Source of the DNA: Dugong dugon
Lineage: Eukaryota; Chordata; Mammalia; Sirenia; Dugongidae
Length of the DNA: 64,000 nt
NCBI GenBank assembly: GCA_030035585.1
Contig: CM057467.1
Coordinates: forward strand, 69,056,941-69,120,940
Direction: 5' to 3'
A model generated the notes under the pieces. It was not told the DNA's origin. It saw nothing but the letters and a program-made list of their open reading frames with translations, and made no database searches. Positions 22,187 to 34,046 of the stretch are shown in pieces. The translations under genes and the position numbers were made by a program. How positions within the stretch are numbered: position 1 is the first letter of the stretch; every line of letters begins with the position of its first letter.

Positions 22187-22700
22187 GTAAGCGAGGGGCC
22201 CGAACGCCCGGCGGGAAGCGGCCCTGGCGGGCTCCTTCTCTCGGCTCTTTACGGATGCCCCGGGCCTTCGCAGCCCCGTCCTGGGGGAAGCTCCCCGCTC
22301 GACCGTTCTCCTCCGCCCTGCCCTCTGGGTCCTGGGCTGAGGGGAGGCGGGGCGGGGGCCCCTAGGGTCACCCGGCCGAGCGAGGAGCGAAGGTGGGGGT
22401 GTCGTAGCTAGGTGTGGGCTGGCGGTGTGCAGGGGTCATGGTACTCGTCGGCCGCCCCTGGGACCGCTCCACCACGTCCGGGGCCGGTCCCCCACCCCTT
22501 CTCTCTCTCGGTGGCGGGGGAAGGGGAGCGCAGGTTCCGGCCAGCTTTGCGCTTTTCTCCTCCCTCCCTTGCTCTCTCCCCTCCTCCCACCATCCTCACC
22601 ACCATCTCAGGGGAGGCCGGGCCCATCTTCTTGGGGCGTCCCCTTCAATCCTCCACCTAGGTGGGCGGGGGCAGCGGACACTGCAACTCTCCCTCCCTCT

Positions 22701-24351
22701 GGTGGGAGCTCCCCCGAGAGAGTCAGCTCTCTACCTTCTTCCTTTCCCCTCGAGGGCTGGTTTAACCCCCAAAGCTCCTTCCTCTGAGTTGTGAGGTCGG
22801 CTCCTCCCCTATGGGAGGGGGTCCTCCTCCTTTCTCGCGGTGGAGGGTGAAGTCAGTTCAGCTTCTCCACCTAGGAGGATAGAGGGTTAATTCCTCCTCC
22901 CCCAAAGCTTTCCTTTTCTCCCTCCCCACCTCCTCCCAAATAATGGAAAAGCATCTCCTCACTTTCTCCACTCCCTTCCCCCGTCATCTTGGCAGCTGGG
23001 CTTAGGGGAAGAAGAAGTCGCCCTCCCATTTGCAGGGTGGGGTGGGGTGGGGTGGGGTGGTTTGTATGTAGGCTGGAGGAGGGGCTTAGACGTAGGGGGA
23101 AACAGTTGAAGAAGGTGCTTGTTGCTCATGTTTCTCTCTGGTGCCGCTGGTCTATTATTGGTGTTCGCAAGTGGTGCTCCTTCCACATAAGGCCACCGCG
23201 CGGGTGCAGTGCGCATGCTCTGCCCGGCCCCATTGAAACTTCCTGCTGCTGCTGCTGGTGGTGGTGGTTCTTTCGCTGGAGCATCTCAGCGCTGTGCCTA
23301 CTGCCTCCAGCTTTCACACTGAGCACATACACTCACTGTCTCTTTATTCCCGATCCATGCCTCTCCTTTTCTGGCATATTTCTTCTCTCAAAGAAGGGTT
23401 TTTATTTTTGTTGTACTCAGCATTGCCTTTATCTGGGAACGGCCTTTGGCTGGAGAAGAAACGTTTTCCAAATAGGCCTTTTTTTCTTTTTTGTCGGTGT
23501 TAGGTGGCCAAAGTGGACTGCGTATTGTACGATACAGATAGCTGTTTACTTTCCAGGAAAGCATGGTTGCTCTTCTGTTCTCCATGGAAATGAAGACATT
23601 TCCATTAACAGAGTATATTTACATTGCTAGGAAGGGCCCAAGTGTGAAATTCTTCCAAATGTTGCCTGTAGAGAATATGAAGTTATGACTACCAAAGTCT
23701 CTGTATAGTAGTTACAAGACAGGCCCATATCTCTTCTTACCTTCCCTAATCTCTTGTACCCTTAACAAATCCTGGCATATGAAAGGCTAATTTTTAAAAT
23801 AGTATCAAATAAGAGGGTGATTAATTACATTTTATAAAGACTTCCTGCAGAATTTTTTACAAAAGCTTCCTAATGTAGTCATTTCATTAATGAGTTGTAT
23901 TCACGGTCTGTTTTTAAGGAAGTATTCATTATGAAGTGGAATGCCTTAGTAAGTCGCTTTTAGAATACCTTGGAAAATGATAGTAATGTATACCAGAGAG
24001 AGAAATGTGGGAATTCGGAAGAAAAGGATTGCTGGTAAATTGTTTTTGGAATTTATTTGAACCAAGTTCAAAGTCAGGCATAGGCTTTCTGGATGGCATT
24101 GTCTTTTGGGTGGTATTCAGTATTGCTTGCCACTCCATTCCTTTTAGTATTTTGGCCACTACTAGATATTATTACCAGAAGGGAAAAAAAAAAAAATGTT
24201 ACCTTTCTATTTAGAGTTGAATGGTGGGTCACCAGTTAAGTAAAAAAAAAAAGGGAATTAACCTGGGCTTAGAGGAATCATTCAGCTCAGGTACTCCATT
24301 GCTTTTCATATATTTGCAAAGGGGACTGATAATGTTCCTGTCATAAGGTGA
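22701..24351 (+). other. 5' part of RSF1 intron 1, largely unique
   Basis: C-rich near the CpG island, then AT-rich. No repeat is recognised. It has an NRF1-like TGCGCATGCT at 23210-23219. The 213-codon open frame at 22989-23630 has no family I recognise and low-complexity segments, and is probably chance. A CTG/GTG-rich patch lies at 23242-23269. Confidence 0.5.
23035..23060 (+). repeat. (GGGGT)n run, G-quadruplex candidate
   Basis: Five G-runs of 3-4 separated by single T bases on the RSF1 non-template strand, 850 bp into intron 1. Four-run G-quadruplex rules are met. Confidence 0.85.
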
Positions 24352-24545
24352 GGAGTCCTGGTGGTGCAGTGGTTAAAGCAGTTGACTGCTAACTGAAAGG
24401 TTGGCGGTTCAAAACCATCAGTGGATCCTTAGGAGAAAGGTGTGGCAGTCTGCTTCTGTAGAGATTTACAGCCTTGGAAACCCTATGGGGTCGCTATGAG
24501 TCGGAATCAACTCTGGGCAGTGGGTTTGGTTTTTCGGTTTGGTCT
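24352..24545 (+). mobile_element. AfroSINE
   Basis: Well preserved. Head GGAGTCCTGGTGGTGCAGTG and GGTTAAAGC, B-box-like GGCGGTTCAAAACC, tail GGGTCGCTATGAGTCGGAAT. The duplication TAAGGTGA lies at 24344-24351 and 24546-24553. Confidence 0.93.
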
Positions 24546-24759
24546 TAAGGTGATCTAAGAATAATTATTAATGTTGCATGGTTCAAGATGCTTGGCAAAT
24601 GAAAAGTCTCTGCAGGTGAAATATTGTTACTGTGCAGGAAAAAAATTTTAATGATGGTCAACCTACTTGTAATAACTGATCAAACAATTCTGGTCCGGCT
24701 AACAAGATCTGAACTGAGTCGTATTGGGAAGGAGTTGTGATACACCAGAAAGAGTTAGA

Positions 24760-24900
24760 AGCCGTGTATTTTAGTGTTGAATAGTATGATGTGTATGTTG
24801 TAGGGCAAATCATTTAATCTCTACGGACCTCCATTTCATCCGTAAATAGTGATAATACCTGAGGATCAGATAAAATGTTTTAAAAATTCTTTTATAAGCC
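24760..24900 (+). mobile_element. MIR SINE 3' part
   Basis: GCAAATCATTTAATCTCTAC, then CCATTTCATCCGTAAATAGT and GATAATACCTGAGG, is the typical MIR 3' region. Confidence 0.6.
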
Positions 24901-25469
24901 AAACGTTTACAAGTATTCTTATATTAAAAATTTTATTAAAGATGCTTGTCAGATAAAAAGGTACATGAGTCCATTTGGAATTAAAATGTTGGAATTAATA
25001 TGTTAACTTTTTAGCATGTTGTGAAAATAGGGCTTTGAGTACAGTATAATATTGAGCTATTATGCTGTTAGAGAAAAATCTGCTACAGCGAAGTGAGTTT
25101 AGCTCTATATAAATTATTTTTTAAAGGCAGTTCTTAGGGCCATCTAAAAATATCTAGTTTATAAAACTTTTGGTTTTTCTTGGTATGATTAACCCTTAGA
25201 AGATGCCTTTTAAAGCATATTCTTCTGAGTTGTCAGATTAATGCTTTTTACCTAGTCATTTATTGTGACAGGTGTGTCAACATTGTTACATCTTTGGAGG
25301 AAAGTATAGTTATCTGTATTATCCTTCTTTAAGCACTTTATGATCTTTCTCCTAAATATTTGTTTATAAATTTTAATTGATATTGTAGCCTCAGCTTAGA
25401 CTGCCTCTCCCTGCCTCACAGCCAATTATAAACTTAGGTTTTATGAACTGCTTATTTTGTCTTTAATGC
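24901..25469. other. Intronic sequence without recognised features
   Basis: AT-rich. Nothing recognised. Confidence 0.5.
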
Positions 25470-25740
25470 CATAACAATAGCTACCACTTATTGAGCATAT
25501 AGGGTCGCTATGAGTCGGAATCGACTCGATGGCAACAGGTTTTGTTTTTTGTTTTTGTATTAAACATTTACTATGTGTGAACACTATATCATTGTTTCTC
25601 ACAACTATTTTCTGAGGTTGGTATTATTATGCTTATTTGGCAGGCATAGAAGCTGAGTCAGTTGCTCAAGGGTCGCATAGTGATAGAATGATTTCCAACC
25701 CAGGTCTGTCCGAGTTCAAAGCCACTAAATTTATGTAATA
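25470..25740 (-). mobile_element. MIR SINE split by an AfroSINE tail
   Basis: The flanks read as one antisense MIR (CTACCACTTATTGAGC, then TTTACTATGTGTGAAC, then AACCCAGGTCTGTCCGAGTT). In between, 25499-25557 is an AfroSINE 3' end (GGGTCGCTATGAGTCGGAAT, CGACTCGATGGCAACAGG) with a T/G-rich tail. Confidence 0.72.
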
Positions 25741-26116
25741 CCTTGTCATAGTGCCATGGTTCCCAAACTGTGCACCAAGGTGTCCCTGGGCATTGCAGCG
25801 AACTCCCAATGCCCCTATAGGGTATTTTAAATTTTCAAGGTAGATATAGCAATACTTGACATCTGTTGGTTGAGACTGAACTGCTAGCTTGAGATAGATA
25901 ATGGTTTCAGTGTTAGATTATCCTGCATTTGTGGGATTGCCAACACTCTAGGTGCCGAAGGCTCTTTCAATGACATCATATCTTTGTGAAGTTGAGTTTT
26001 TGGGGAGTTGTTGAGATAAAATGCTAGTACTGCATGAAAATCAGTGTAAAACAGGAAATAAGGATGGCAGTGTCCAATCTGATTCCAAGGTTTGAGAAGT
26101 TGTGTAGTGCCCAATA
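25741..26116. other. Intronic sequence without recognised features
   Basis: A segment near 25760-25830 (GTTCCCAAACTGTGCACCAA) resembles the end of a hAT-Charlie-type repeat. The rest is unassigned. Confidence 0.4.
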
Positions 26117-26283
26117 CAAAAAAAAAAAAAAAAATTGCTGTCGAGTTGATTCCAACTCGTAGTGACCCTGTAGGACAGTTTAGAACTGCCTCATAGGGTT
26201 TCCAAGGAGCTGCTGGTGGATTTGAACTGCCGACCTTTTGGTTAGCATCCAGGCTCTTAACCCTTTACGCCACAGGGCTCCTT
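26117..26283 (-). mobile_element. AfroSINE
   Basis: An A17-type run is followed by the antisense SINE, from TGTCGAGTTGATTCCAACTC to ACGCCACAGGGCTCCT. Confidence 0.85.
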
Positions 26284-26529
26284 CCAATCTTCTTTAGCCC
26301 TCCAAATTCTATCATCTGTAGGACTTCTTTAGTTTTCCCCCAGACTCGGGGTGGATAATCATGTGGTGTAGATAAAAATGAAAATAGACATTGGATTTGT
26401 GTGATTGTCAGCATCCTAGGCTCCCAAGCATCTTTCCTTTCCTACAGAGAACATTTCTCCTTTTCAAGAGTAAAATATACTTTTCCATTCTTTAAAGATG
26501 GCCTTGGTGTGGGTATTGATTGAGAAGTC

Positions 26530-27690
26530 ACATAGATCTAAGAACCGTCTGTTAAAGTATACATATTTTGGGATTAGGAAGTGTGGGTCCTCCTACTTTG
26601 TTATTTTTCAAGATTGCTTTGGCTATTCGGGGTCCTTTGCCATTCCATATAAATTTGAGGATTGGCTTTTCCATTTCTGCAAAAAAGGCTATTGGCATTT
26701 TGATGGCTATTACATTGAATCTGTACATTGCTTTGGGGAATATTGACATCTTAACAATATTAAGTTTTCTAAGCCATGAACATGGACTATTTTTCCATTT
26801 ATTTAAGTTTTCTTTAATTTCTTTCTGTAACGATTTATAGTTTCCTGTGTACGAATCTTTCACTTCTTCGGTTATATTTATTCCCAGGCATTTTGCTCTT
26901 TTAGATGCTATTATAAATGGAATTGTTTCTTTAATTTCCTTTTCAGATTGCTCATTGCTGATGTATAGAATAATCCAACTGATTTTTGCGTGTTGCTCTT
27001 GTATCCTGTCACTTTGTTGAATTCGTTTTTTAGCTCTAGTAGCTTTTTTGCAGATCTTTGGGGTTTTCTGTATATAGGATCACGCCATATGGGAAAAGGG
27101 GTAATTTTCCTTCCCACTTTGGATACTTTTATTTCTTTTTCTTGCCTAATTGCTCTGGCTATGACTTCCAGTATAGTATTGAATAGCAGTGGTGAGAGAG
27201 CTGGCACCCTTGTCTTTCTGCTAATCTTAAGGAAAAAGTGCTCAGTCTTTGTCCATTGAGTATGATGTTAGCTGTGGGTTTTTTATAAATGTTCTTTATC
27301 ATATTGAGGAATTTCCCTTCTATTCCTAGTTTGTTAAGTATTCTTATCATGGAGGGATGTTGGATTTTGTCAAGTGCTTCTCTCCATGGATTGAGATGAT
27401 CATGTGGTTCTTTTCCTTTGTTCTATTAGTTTGGTATGTTACATTGATTTTCTAATGTTGAACTACCCTTGCATTCCTGGGGTAAATCCCACTTTATCAT
27501 GGTGTATAATCCTTTTAATATGCTTTTGGATTTGGTTTTTTAGAATTTTGTTGAGGATTTTTGCATCTGTAGTCATAAGGGATATTGTTCTGTCGTTTGT
27601 GTTTTTTTTATTGTGGCATCTTTGTCTGGCTTTGGTATCAAAGTGATGCTAGCCTCATAGAGTGGGTTAGAAAGCAGACTATTAAAGTAT
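26530..27690 (-). mobile_element. L1 ORF2 fragment (RT to C-terminal region), antisense
   Basis: Minus-strand pieces: [20 protein letters not shown] and [18 protein letters not shown] near 26560-26790, MPALSPLLFNTILEVIARAI (RT region) near 27150-27207, and LNMIKNIYKKPTANIILNGQ near 27240-27300. Several frameshifts are present. Confidence 0.85.
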
Positions 27691-28553
27691 ATATGGAGAA
27701 TGTGTTGGGATTCTCATAATCTATGCTGTGGTTGGCTGTGTTATTTCTATAGTGTAAGTAAGTTCAGCCATTAGTTTTTTGTTTTGTTTCATTTTTTGGA
27801 TTTAATCTTAATGATTTAAAGCTTACCGCTTGCAGTCAAAATGTCATCTGTATCCTTTTATATTTAACTGGAGTCATGTCTGTAATGAAATAGTTCTCCT
27901 CTACTAATAATGCTCATTAAATTGTGTGACACTACTCTTCTAGGTGGATTTGGTAAAGTGGAAAGGTGACTTTACTATTCCTGGAGCCACCATTTATTGC
28001 TCTAAACAAAAGATTTTGTCAGATGGATGTTGCAGGAGTTGTATGGGTCTACAGTGGTAGGCCACTGGTGGTGGGTGGCATTGCTAGAGCCGCAGCCTGA
28101 TTGGTTGGAAATTTTCAGTTTTGGCTCTTCCACCTAATAAATACCTTAAAGAAACATTCTATAGGGTATTTATTAGAGGGAAAGTGAGAAAAGTATCTTT
28201 TCTCCATTATTTTTGGTATGTCATAAAGTTGAGGTAACCAAAAGTTTATGAAGGTTTGGAAGGAGTTTGCTGGCATTGTCTTAGGACAGGAGGTAATAGT
28301 GACAGGGGGACTCCTTTGGCAAAAATGTGCCTATTAATGCAAACTGGCTTACTTATCTAGTCTCTGAATTACTAAGACTTTTGCCTTGAAATTTAGATAT
28401 GTTGTTAAATTCTCAACCAGACCTCATCACTAAGAAATGTAAGCCTTTATTACCTACTTCATTCACTTAATATGTGTTTTGGAGTATCTGCTATTTGCTA
28501 GGCATAATAAACATTGTGGAGATTGTTACAAAGTAAAAACGATATTAAACATG
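27691..28553. other. Intronic sequence without recognised features
   Basis: Apparently unique, AT-rich. Nothing recognised. Confidence 0.5.
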
Positions 28554-30419
28554 TGCCCCCCCCTTTTTTAAAATTCTATTGTTGTACTTTAAGTGAAAGT
28601 TTACAATTCAAGTTAGTCTCTCATGCAAACATTTATACGTACATTGTTGTGTGACCCTAATTGCTCTCTCTATACTGTGACAGCGTGCTCCCCTCTTCCC
28701 CCACCCCGGATTTCCCATGGCCATTCAACCAGCTCCTGATCCTCTCTGCCTTCTTATCTCACCTCCGGACAGGAGCTCCCCATTTAGTCTCAGGTATCTA
28801 CTTGAGCTAAGAAGCACACTCTTCATGAGTATCATTTTATGTCCCATAGTCCAGTCTAATCTTTGACTGAAGAGTTGGCCTCGGGAATTGTCTTAGTTCT
28901 GGGTCAACAGAGAGTCCAGGGGCCATGCTTTCTGGGGTTCCTCCAGTCTCAGTCAGACCATTAAGTCTGGTCTTTTTACTAGAATTTGAGTTCTGCACCC
29001 CACTTTTCTCCTGCTCTGTCATGACTCTCTGTTGTGTTCCCTGTCAGGGCGGTCATTGGTGGTAGCCAGACACCATCTAGTTCTTCTGGTCTCAGGCTGA
29101 TGGAGTCTCTGGTTTATGTGGCCCTTGTTGTCTCTTGGGCTAATACTTTCCTTACGTCTTTGGTATTCTTTATTCTCCTTTACTCCAGGTGGGTTGGGAC
29201 CAATTGATGCATCTTAGATGGCCGCTTGCTAGCTTTTAAGACCCCAGATGCCACTCACCGAAGTGGGAAGCAGAACATTTTCTTAATAAACTTTGTTATA
29301 CCAGTTGACCTAGATGTTCCCTAAGAGCATGGTCCCCAGACCTCCGCCCCTGCTACTCTGTCCATTGAAGTGTTGGGTTATATTTAGGAAACTTCTTAGC
29401 TTTGGTTTAGTCCAGTTGTGCTGACTTCCCCTGTAGTGTGTGCTGTCCTTCCCTTTGCTTAAGATAATTCTTGTCTACTGTCTAGTTAGTGACTAACCCT
29501 CTCCCTCTCTCCCCACCCTCATGACCATCAAAGAATGTTTTCTTCTGTGTTTAAACCTTTTCTTGAGTTCTTACAATAGTGGTCTTATACAATATTTGTC
29601 CTTTTGTGACTGACTGAATTCACTCAGCATAGTGCCTTCCAGATTCCTTCATGTTATACGATGTTTCACGGCTTCATCGTTATTTATTGTTGCACAGTAT
29701 TCCATTGTGTGAATATACCATAATTTGTTAATCCATTTGTGCATTGATGGGCACCTAGGTTGTTTCTATCTTTCTGCCATTGTGAACAGTGCTGCAGTGA
29801 ACATAGGTGTGCATATATCTATTTGTGTGACAGCTCTTATTTCTCTACAATATATTCCAAGGAGCGGGATTGCTGGATCGTATGGTACTTCTATTTCTAG
29901 CTTTTTAAGGAAGTGCCAAATTGATTTCCAAAGCGGTGTGCCATTTTACATTCCCACCAACAGTGTATGTGTTCCAGTCTCTCCACAACTTCTCCAGCAT
30001 TTATTATTTTGTGTTTTTTGGATGAATGCTAGCCTTGTTGGGGTGAGATGTTATCTTATTGTAGTGTTGATTTGCATTTCTCTAATGGCTAAAGATCATG
30101 AGCATTTCTTCATGTGTCTGTTTGCCACCTGAATGTCTTCTCTGGCAAAGTGCCCGTTCATATCCTTTGCCCATTTTTTAACTGGGTTATTTGTCTTTTT
30201 TTGTTGAGGTTTTGCAGTACCTTGTAGATTTTAGAGATTAGACACTGATCGGATTTGTCGTAGCCAAAATTTTTTTCCCAGTCTGTAGGTTGTCCTTTGA
30301 CTCTTTTGGTGAAGTCTTTTGAGAAGCATAAGTGTTTGATTTTTAGGAGCTCCCAGTTATCTAGTTTCTCTTCTGGTGTTTGTGCATTGTTACTTATGGT
30401 TAGTATTCTGTTTATGCCA
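28554..30419 (-). mobile_element. 5'-truncated L1: 3' UTR plus ORF2 end, antisense
   Basis: 28580-29580 is the 3' UTR (GGTCTTTTTACTAGAATTTG, GGGACCAATTGATGCATCTT). 29600-30419 is the ORF2 C-terminus in antisense (ATTCCATTGTGTGAATATAC, TTCCCACCAACAGTGTATG). The possible duplication AAACATG lies at 28547-28553 and 30420-30426. Confidence 0.88.
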
Positions 30420-30533
30420 AAACATGGGTTCTTTTAAGGATTTTATAGTCTAGCAAGAAATAGCTAAATTGCGCTTGAGTTACAGTTTTCAACTCAAAGA
30501 CTGGCTTCTTCTGGGATTTTATCAGGTGGAATA

Positions 30534-30697
30534 AAAAAACAAACAAAACCATTTCTGTTGAGTTGATTCTGACTCATAGCAACACTATAGGACAGAATAG
30601 AACTGCCCGTAGGTTTTCCATGGAGCAGCTGGTGGATTCAAATTGCTGACCTTTTGGTTAGCAGCCGAGCTCTTAACCAGTGTGCCACCAAGGCTCC
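30534..30697 (-). mobile_element. AfroSINE
   Basis: Antisense copy, from TCTGTTGAGTTGATTCTGAC to GTGTGCCACCAAGGCTCC. It is flanked by ATCAGGTGGAATA (30521-30533) and ATCAAGTGGAATA (30698-30710), one mismatch in 13. Confidence 0.93.
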
Positions 30698-30710
30698 ATC
30701 AAGTGGAATA

Positions 30711-31390
30711 GTAGTGTCTAAATTATAGGCTAAAATTATCCTTATGACAATTTTCCTGACCACATACAGTGTGGAAAAGTTGGGGTATCTCAGATCCAAA
30801 TTACATTTTAACCTGAATCATGTATTCAAGGAAGATTTGTATGTGTGTTGCAGGATTTAAGGAAATTTCTTTGGCCTTCTTCCTGATGGGTATATTTTTA
30901 ATATATTGTTTTGTTTTATTTTTTTCTGGTTTTATTCCAGGGTAGACTCCATCACAAAAGGTGTCAGGGTCTTTTTTCTTTTTATGTAAGAATTTTTACA
31001 TTATCAAATATTGCTTGAGAAAGTAATGTGGGGCTAAATTTTATTTTTAAGAAAACTGATTTGTTCTTTCAGCAAACGTTAATTGATTACCTACTATGTG
31101 CGAGACACTTTTATACTTGAAGAATACATTAAAAGCAAACTAGGTAAGATCCTTGCCCTTATATGGAGCTTACAGTTTAGCAGCAAAGACAGATAATGAA
31201 GCAATAAGTTTTAAAAAAAATTGTATGGGCAGTTGTAATGTATACTTCGTAATGACGTATATTGCAGGAGGCTTTAACCTATAATTTGTTAAGCTTTGTA
31301 TTTATCTTATGTGTAAGTTAGAATTATATTAGCTAAGTTTTAAACGTTTTTGCTCACTCTTGTACGTTGGGTACAAACAGTACCTTCAGA
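30711..31390. other. Intronic sequence without recognised features
   Basis: Possible MIR trace near 31080-31130 (ATTACCTACTATGTGCGAGA). Otherwise nothing recognised. Confidence 0.45.
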
Positions 31391-31410
31391 AAAATTGATG
31401 CCCAAACTAC

Positions 31411-33378
31411 ACGAATCAAAAAAAAGAAAATAAAAAATGTTGGCGAGGCTGTGGGGAGCTTGGAACTCTTATGCACTGCTAGTGGGAATGTAAAAGGGTA
31501 AAACCGTTTTTGGAAAACTATATGGCTATTCTTTAGAAAGGTGGAAATAGAAATACCATATGATCCAGCAGCCTACTCCTAGGAATATATTCTAGAGAAT
31601 AAGAGCCATCACACCATCACACAAATAGACATATGCACGCCCATGTTCATTGCAGCATTATTCACAATAGCAAAAAGATGGAAACAACCTAAGTGCCCAT
31701 CAGCAGATGAATGGATAAACAAACTGTGGTACATACACACAATGGAATACTACGCAACAATACAGAACAATGATGAATGCGAAACATCTCACAACATGGA
31801 TGAATCTGGAGGGCATTGTGCTGAGTGTAATAAGTCAGTCACAAAAGGAAAAATACTGTATCAGACCACTATTATAAAAACTCTTGGTAAGGTTTACACA
31901 CTAAACGAATAATTTCTTTTATAAGGATCAGCACAAAGCTGTTGCCTATGAGGTGGAGGTTAAAGATGTCCCAAATGTCTAACTTTTCCAAGCTCTTGTA
32001 CTACTCCATCATCTCTAACATCAGCTACTCCCTCTCACCTCAGTACTCTCCCTCCTGTCTTTGGGTTCCCTAATTCCCTGCAACATCTCGCAGAACTCAC
32101 AAACCATATAAAGGAAATGGCTTACGTGGTTGTGGAGGCTGGCAAGTCCCAAATTCGTGGATCAGGCATAGACTTTTTCCTGGCCCTCAGTCTTTGCCCA
32201 GAGGTACTCAGCTTTCTTGTTCCCTGGGCTGGGAAGCCTACTGTGCCATCTCCTGTGGGTTTCTGCTGCCGGTCTCTCCTTCTTTTGTGGTGGTGGGCTC
32301 TCTTCTTTGCTCTGGAATTGGCTCTCTTTTAAGGCAAAACTGACCAATCCCCTTGATAGGCTACAATTACCCTATCACACAATCACCTAGGTGGGAGTTA
32401 CAAGACCATGGCTAAAAAGGCCACAACACCAAAGTAATGAATCCACCACACACACACAGAAAGAAACCATCTTTGATGGTTACTAGGGAGGGGAAGGGTG
32501 GGGAGGGAAAAACACTAACTAGACAATAGATAAGTGGTAATTTGGTGAAGGGTAAGAGGGTACACAGTTTTGGGGAAGTCAGCACAACTTGACCAAGGCA
32601 AGGTCATGGAAGTTTGTAGACACATGCAGACTCCCTGAGGGACCGAATTCCTGGGCTAAGGACTGGGGCCCATGGTCTTGGGGGACGTCTATCTCAATTG
32701 GCATAACATACTTTAAAAAGAAAATGTTCTACATCTTACTTTGGTGAGTAGCGTCTGGGGTCTTAAAAGCTTGTGAGCAGCCATCTAAGATAATATAGTC
32801 CACTGATCCCACCCAGTCTGGAGCAAGGGAGAATGAAGAAAACCAAAAACACATGGGAAAGATTTGTCCAAAGGACTAATGGACTGCAAGTACCACAGCC
32901 TCTAATACAACTAGGTGGTACCCTGCTACCACCACCAACTACTCTGAGAGGGATCACAATAGAGGGTCCCAGACAGAACTGGAGAAAAATGTGGAACAAA
33001 ATTCTAACTCACAAAAAAAGACTAGACTTTCTGGTCTGACAAAGACTGGAGAAACCCTGAGAGTATGGCCCCTGGACACCCTTTTAACTCAGTACTGAAG
33101 TCACTCTTGAGGTTCACCCTTCAGCAAAAGATTAGACAGGCCCATAAAACACTACGAAACTAAATGGGTACACCAGCTTGGGCAGGGACGAGAAGGCAGG
33201 AGCGGACAGGAAAGCTGTTAACGGGGAACCCAAGGTCGAGATGGTGAGAGTGTTGACATGTCATGGGGTTGACAACCAATATCACAAAACAATATGTGTA
33301 TTAATTATTTAATGGTAAATTAATTTGCTCTGTAAACCTTCATCTAAAGTACAATAAAAAAGAGAAAAAACAAACAAA
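31411..33378 (+). mobile_element. 5'-truncated L1: ORF2 end plus 3' UTR, sense
   Basis: The ORF2 C-terminal piece at 31643-31890 contains FIAALFTIAKRWKQPKCPSA and ADEWINKLWYIHTMEYYATI. The 3' UTR runs to AAAGTACAATAAAAAAGAG at about 33345-33365. The near-duplication AAAATTGATGCCCAAACTA (31391) and AAAATTGATGTGCAAACTA (33379) flanks it. A 545-bp insertion interrupts it at about 31902-32445. It is the only sizeable sense-oriented L1 in this part of RSF1. Confidence 0.87.
31902..32445 (-). mobile_element. Insertion in L1 3' UTR, probably LTR-derived
   Basis: About 545 bp interrupts the L1 between GGTTTACACA and ACACACAGAAAGAAACC. The text GGTTGTGGAGGCTGGCAAGT and AAATTCGTGGATCAGG resembles the antisense 3' region of ERVL-type LTRs. 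The ends are not clear TG...CA. Family unknown. Confidence 0.45.
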
Positions 33379-33448
33379 AAAATTGATGTGCAAACTAGAG
33401 AACAGCAGACAGACTCCTTTTTCTCTTCCTTCTTCCCTCCACTGTCCG

Positions 33449-33608
33449 TGTTGGAGCAGTGGTTAAGAGCTATAGCTGCTAACCAAAAGGTCAGCAGTTC
33501 AAATCCACCAGCCGCTCCTCAGAAACCCTATGGGTCAGTTCTGCTCTGCTCTATAGGGTCGCTATGAGTCGGGAATAACTCTACAGCACATAACAACAAT
33601 AATAATAC
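33449..33608 (+). mobile_element. AfroSINE
   Basis: The head is partly lost (GGAGCAGTGGTTAAGAGCTA). B-box-like CAGCAGTTCAAATCC and the tail GGGTCGCTATGAGTCGGGAA, then CATAACAACAATAAT, are present. Confidence 0.88.
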
Positions 33609-34034
33609 CTCCTAATCCTAATGGTGTACACCACCTTTAGCCACGTGAAAGGGTAGTTTCTTTCACTTTAAACTCTCCTTCACTTGCGTGTGCTTTCTCA
33701 CTCCAGGGTGTTCTGTATGGGGTTTTTACCGGTTTGTTTGGTTAGGGAGGTGGGAGGCACAGAAATTCAGAAAACGTATTAGTTTCTGGTAATATATTCT
33801 ATTCTGGTAGCTTCAGATATTATCAGTTGAATATGTAATTATTTCATTTAGTTCTAAGAAGAATTTCTTAAGTGAATTCCTACTTTATAGAAACTTACTA
33901 TTTTTATCCTGAGTTTAGGGATGTAAGACTACCAGTTGATTATGGTATTAATTCTCCATTTTCTGGGTGTCATGGATTACAGATGGCAGACTTGATCTCA
34001 GTATATTTTCCATTTATCACTTAACACAGATCTA
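33609..34034. other. Intronic sequence without recognised features
   Basis: Nothing recognised. Confidence 0.5.
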
Positions 34035-34046
34035 AGACTACCTTTT

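Larger units (their letters stand above)
21420..22700. promoter_or_regulatory. CpG island with divergent RSF1/AAMDC promoter
   Basis: GC- and CpG-rich sequence spans the RSF1 start and the proposed AAMDC exon 1. Visible sites: GC boxes CCCCGCCCC (21562-21570) and CCCCGCCCCC (21603-21612), an inverted CCAAT box (ATTGG, 21622-21626) that points to the AAMDC side, a YY1-like GCCATCTT (21626-21633), and an IRF/ISRE-like GAAAGTGAAA (21768-21777). I see no TATA box. It fits a housekeeping divergent promoter, as in human. RSF1 probably starts transcription around 21780-21900 and AAMDC around 21500-21580; these positions are inferred. Confidence 0.85.

Noticed and set aside
22989..23630. 213-codon open frame in RSF1 intron 1
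   Set aside because: It contains the (GGGGT)n and CTG/GTG runs, has no family resemblance, and lies behind the strong RSF1 donor. An alternative exon cannot be excluded, but nothing supports one.
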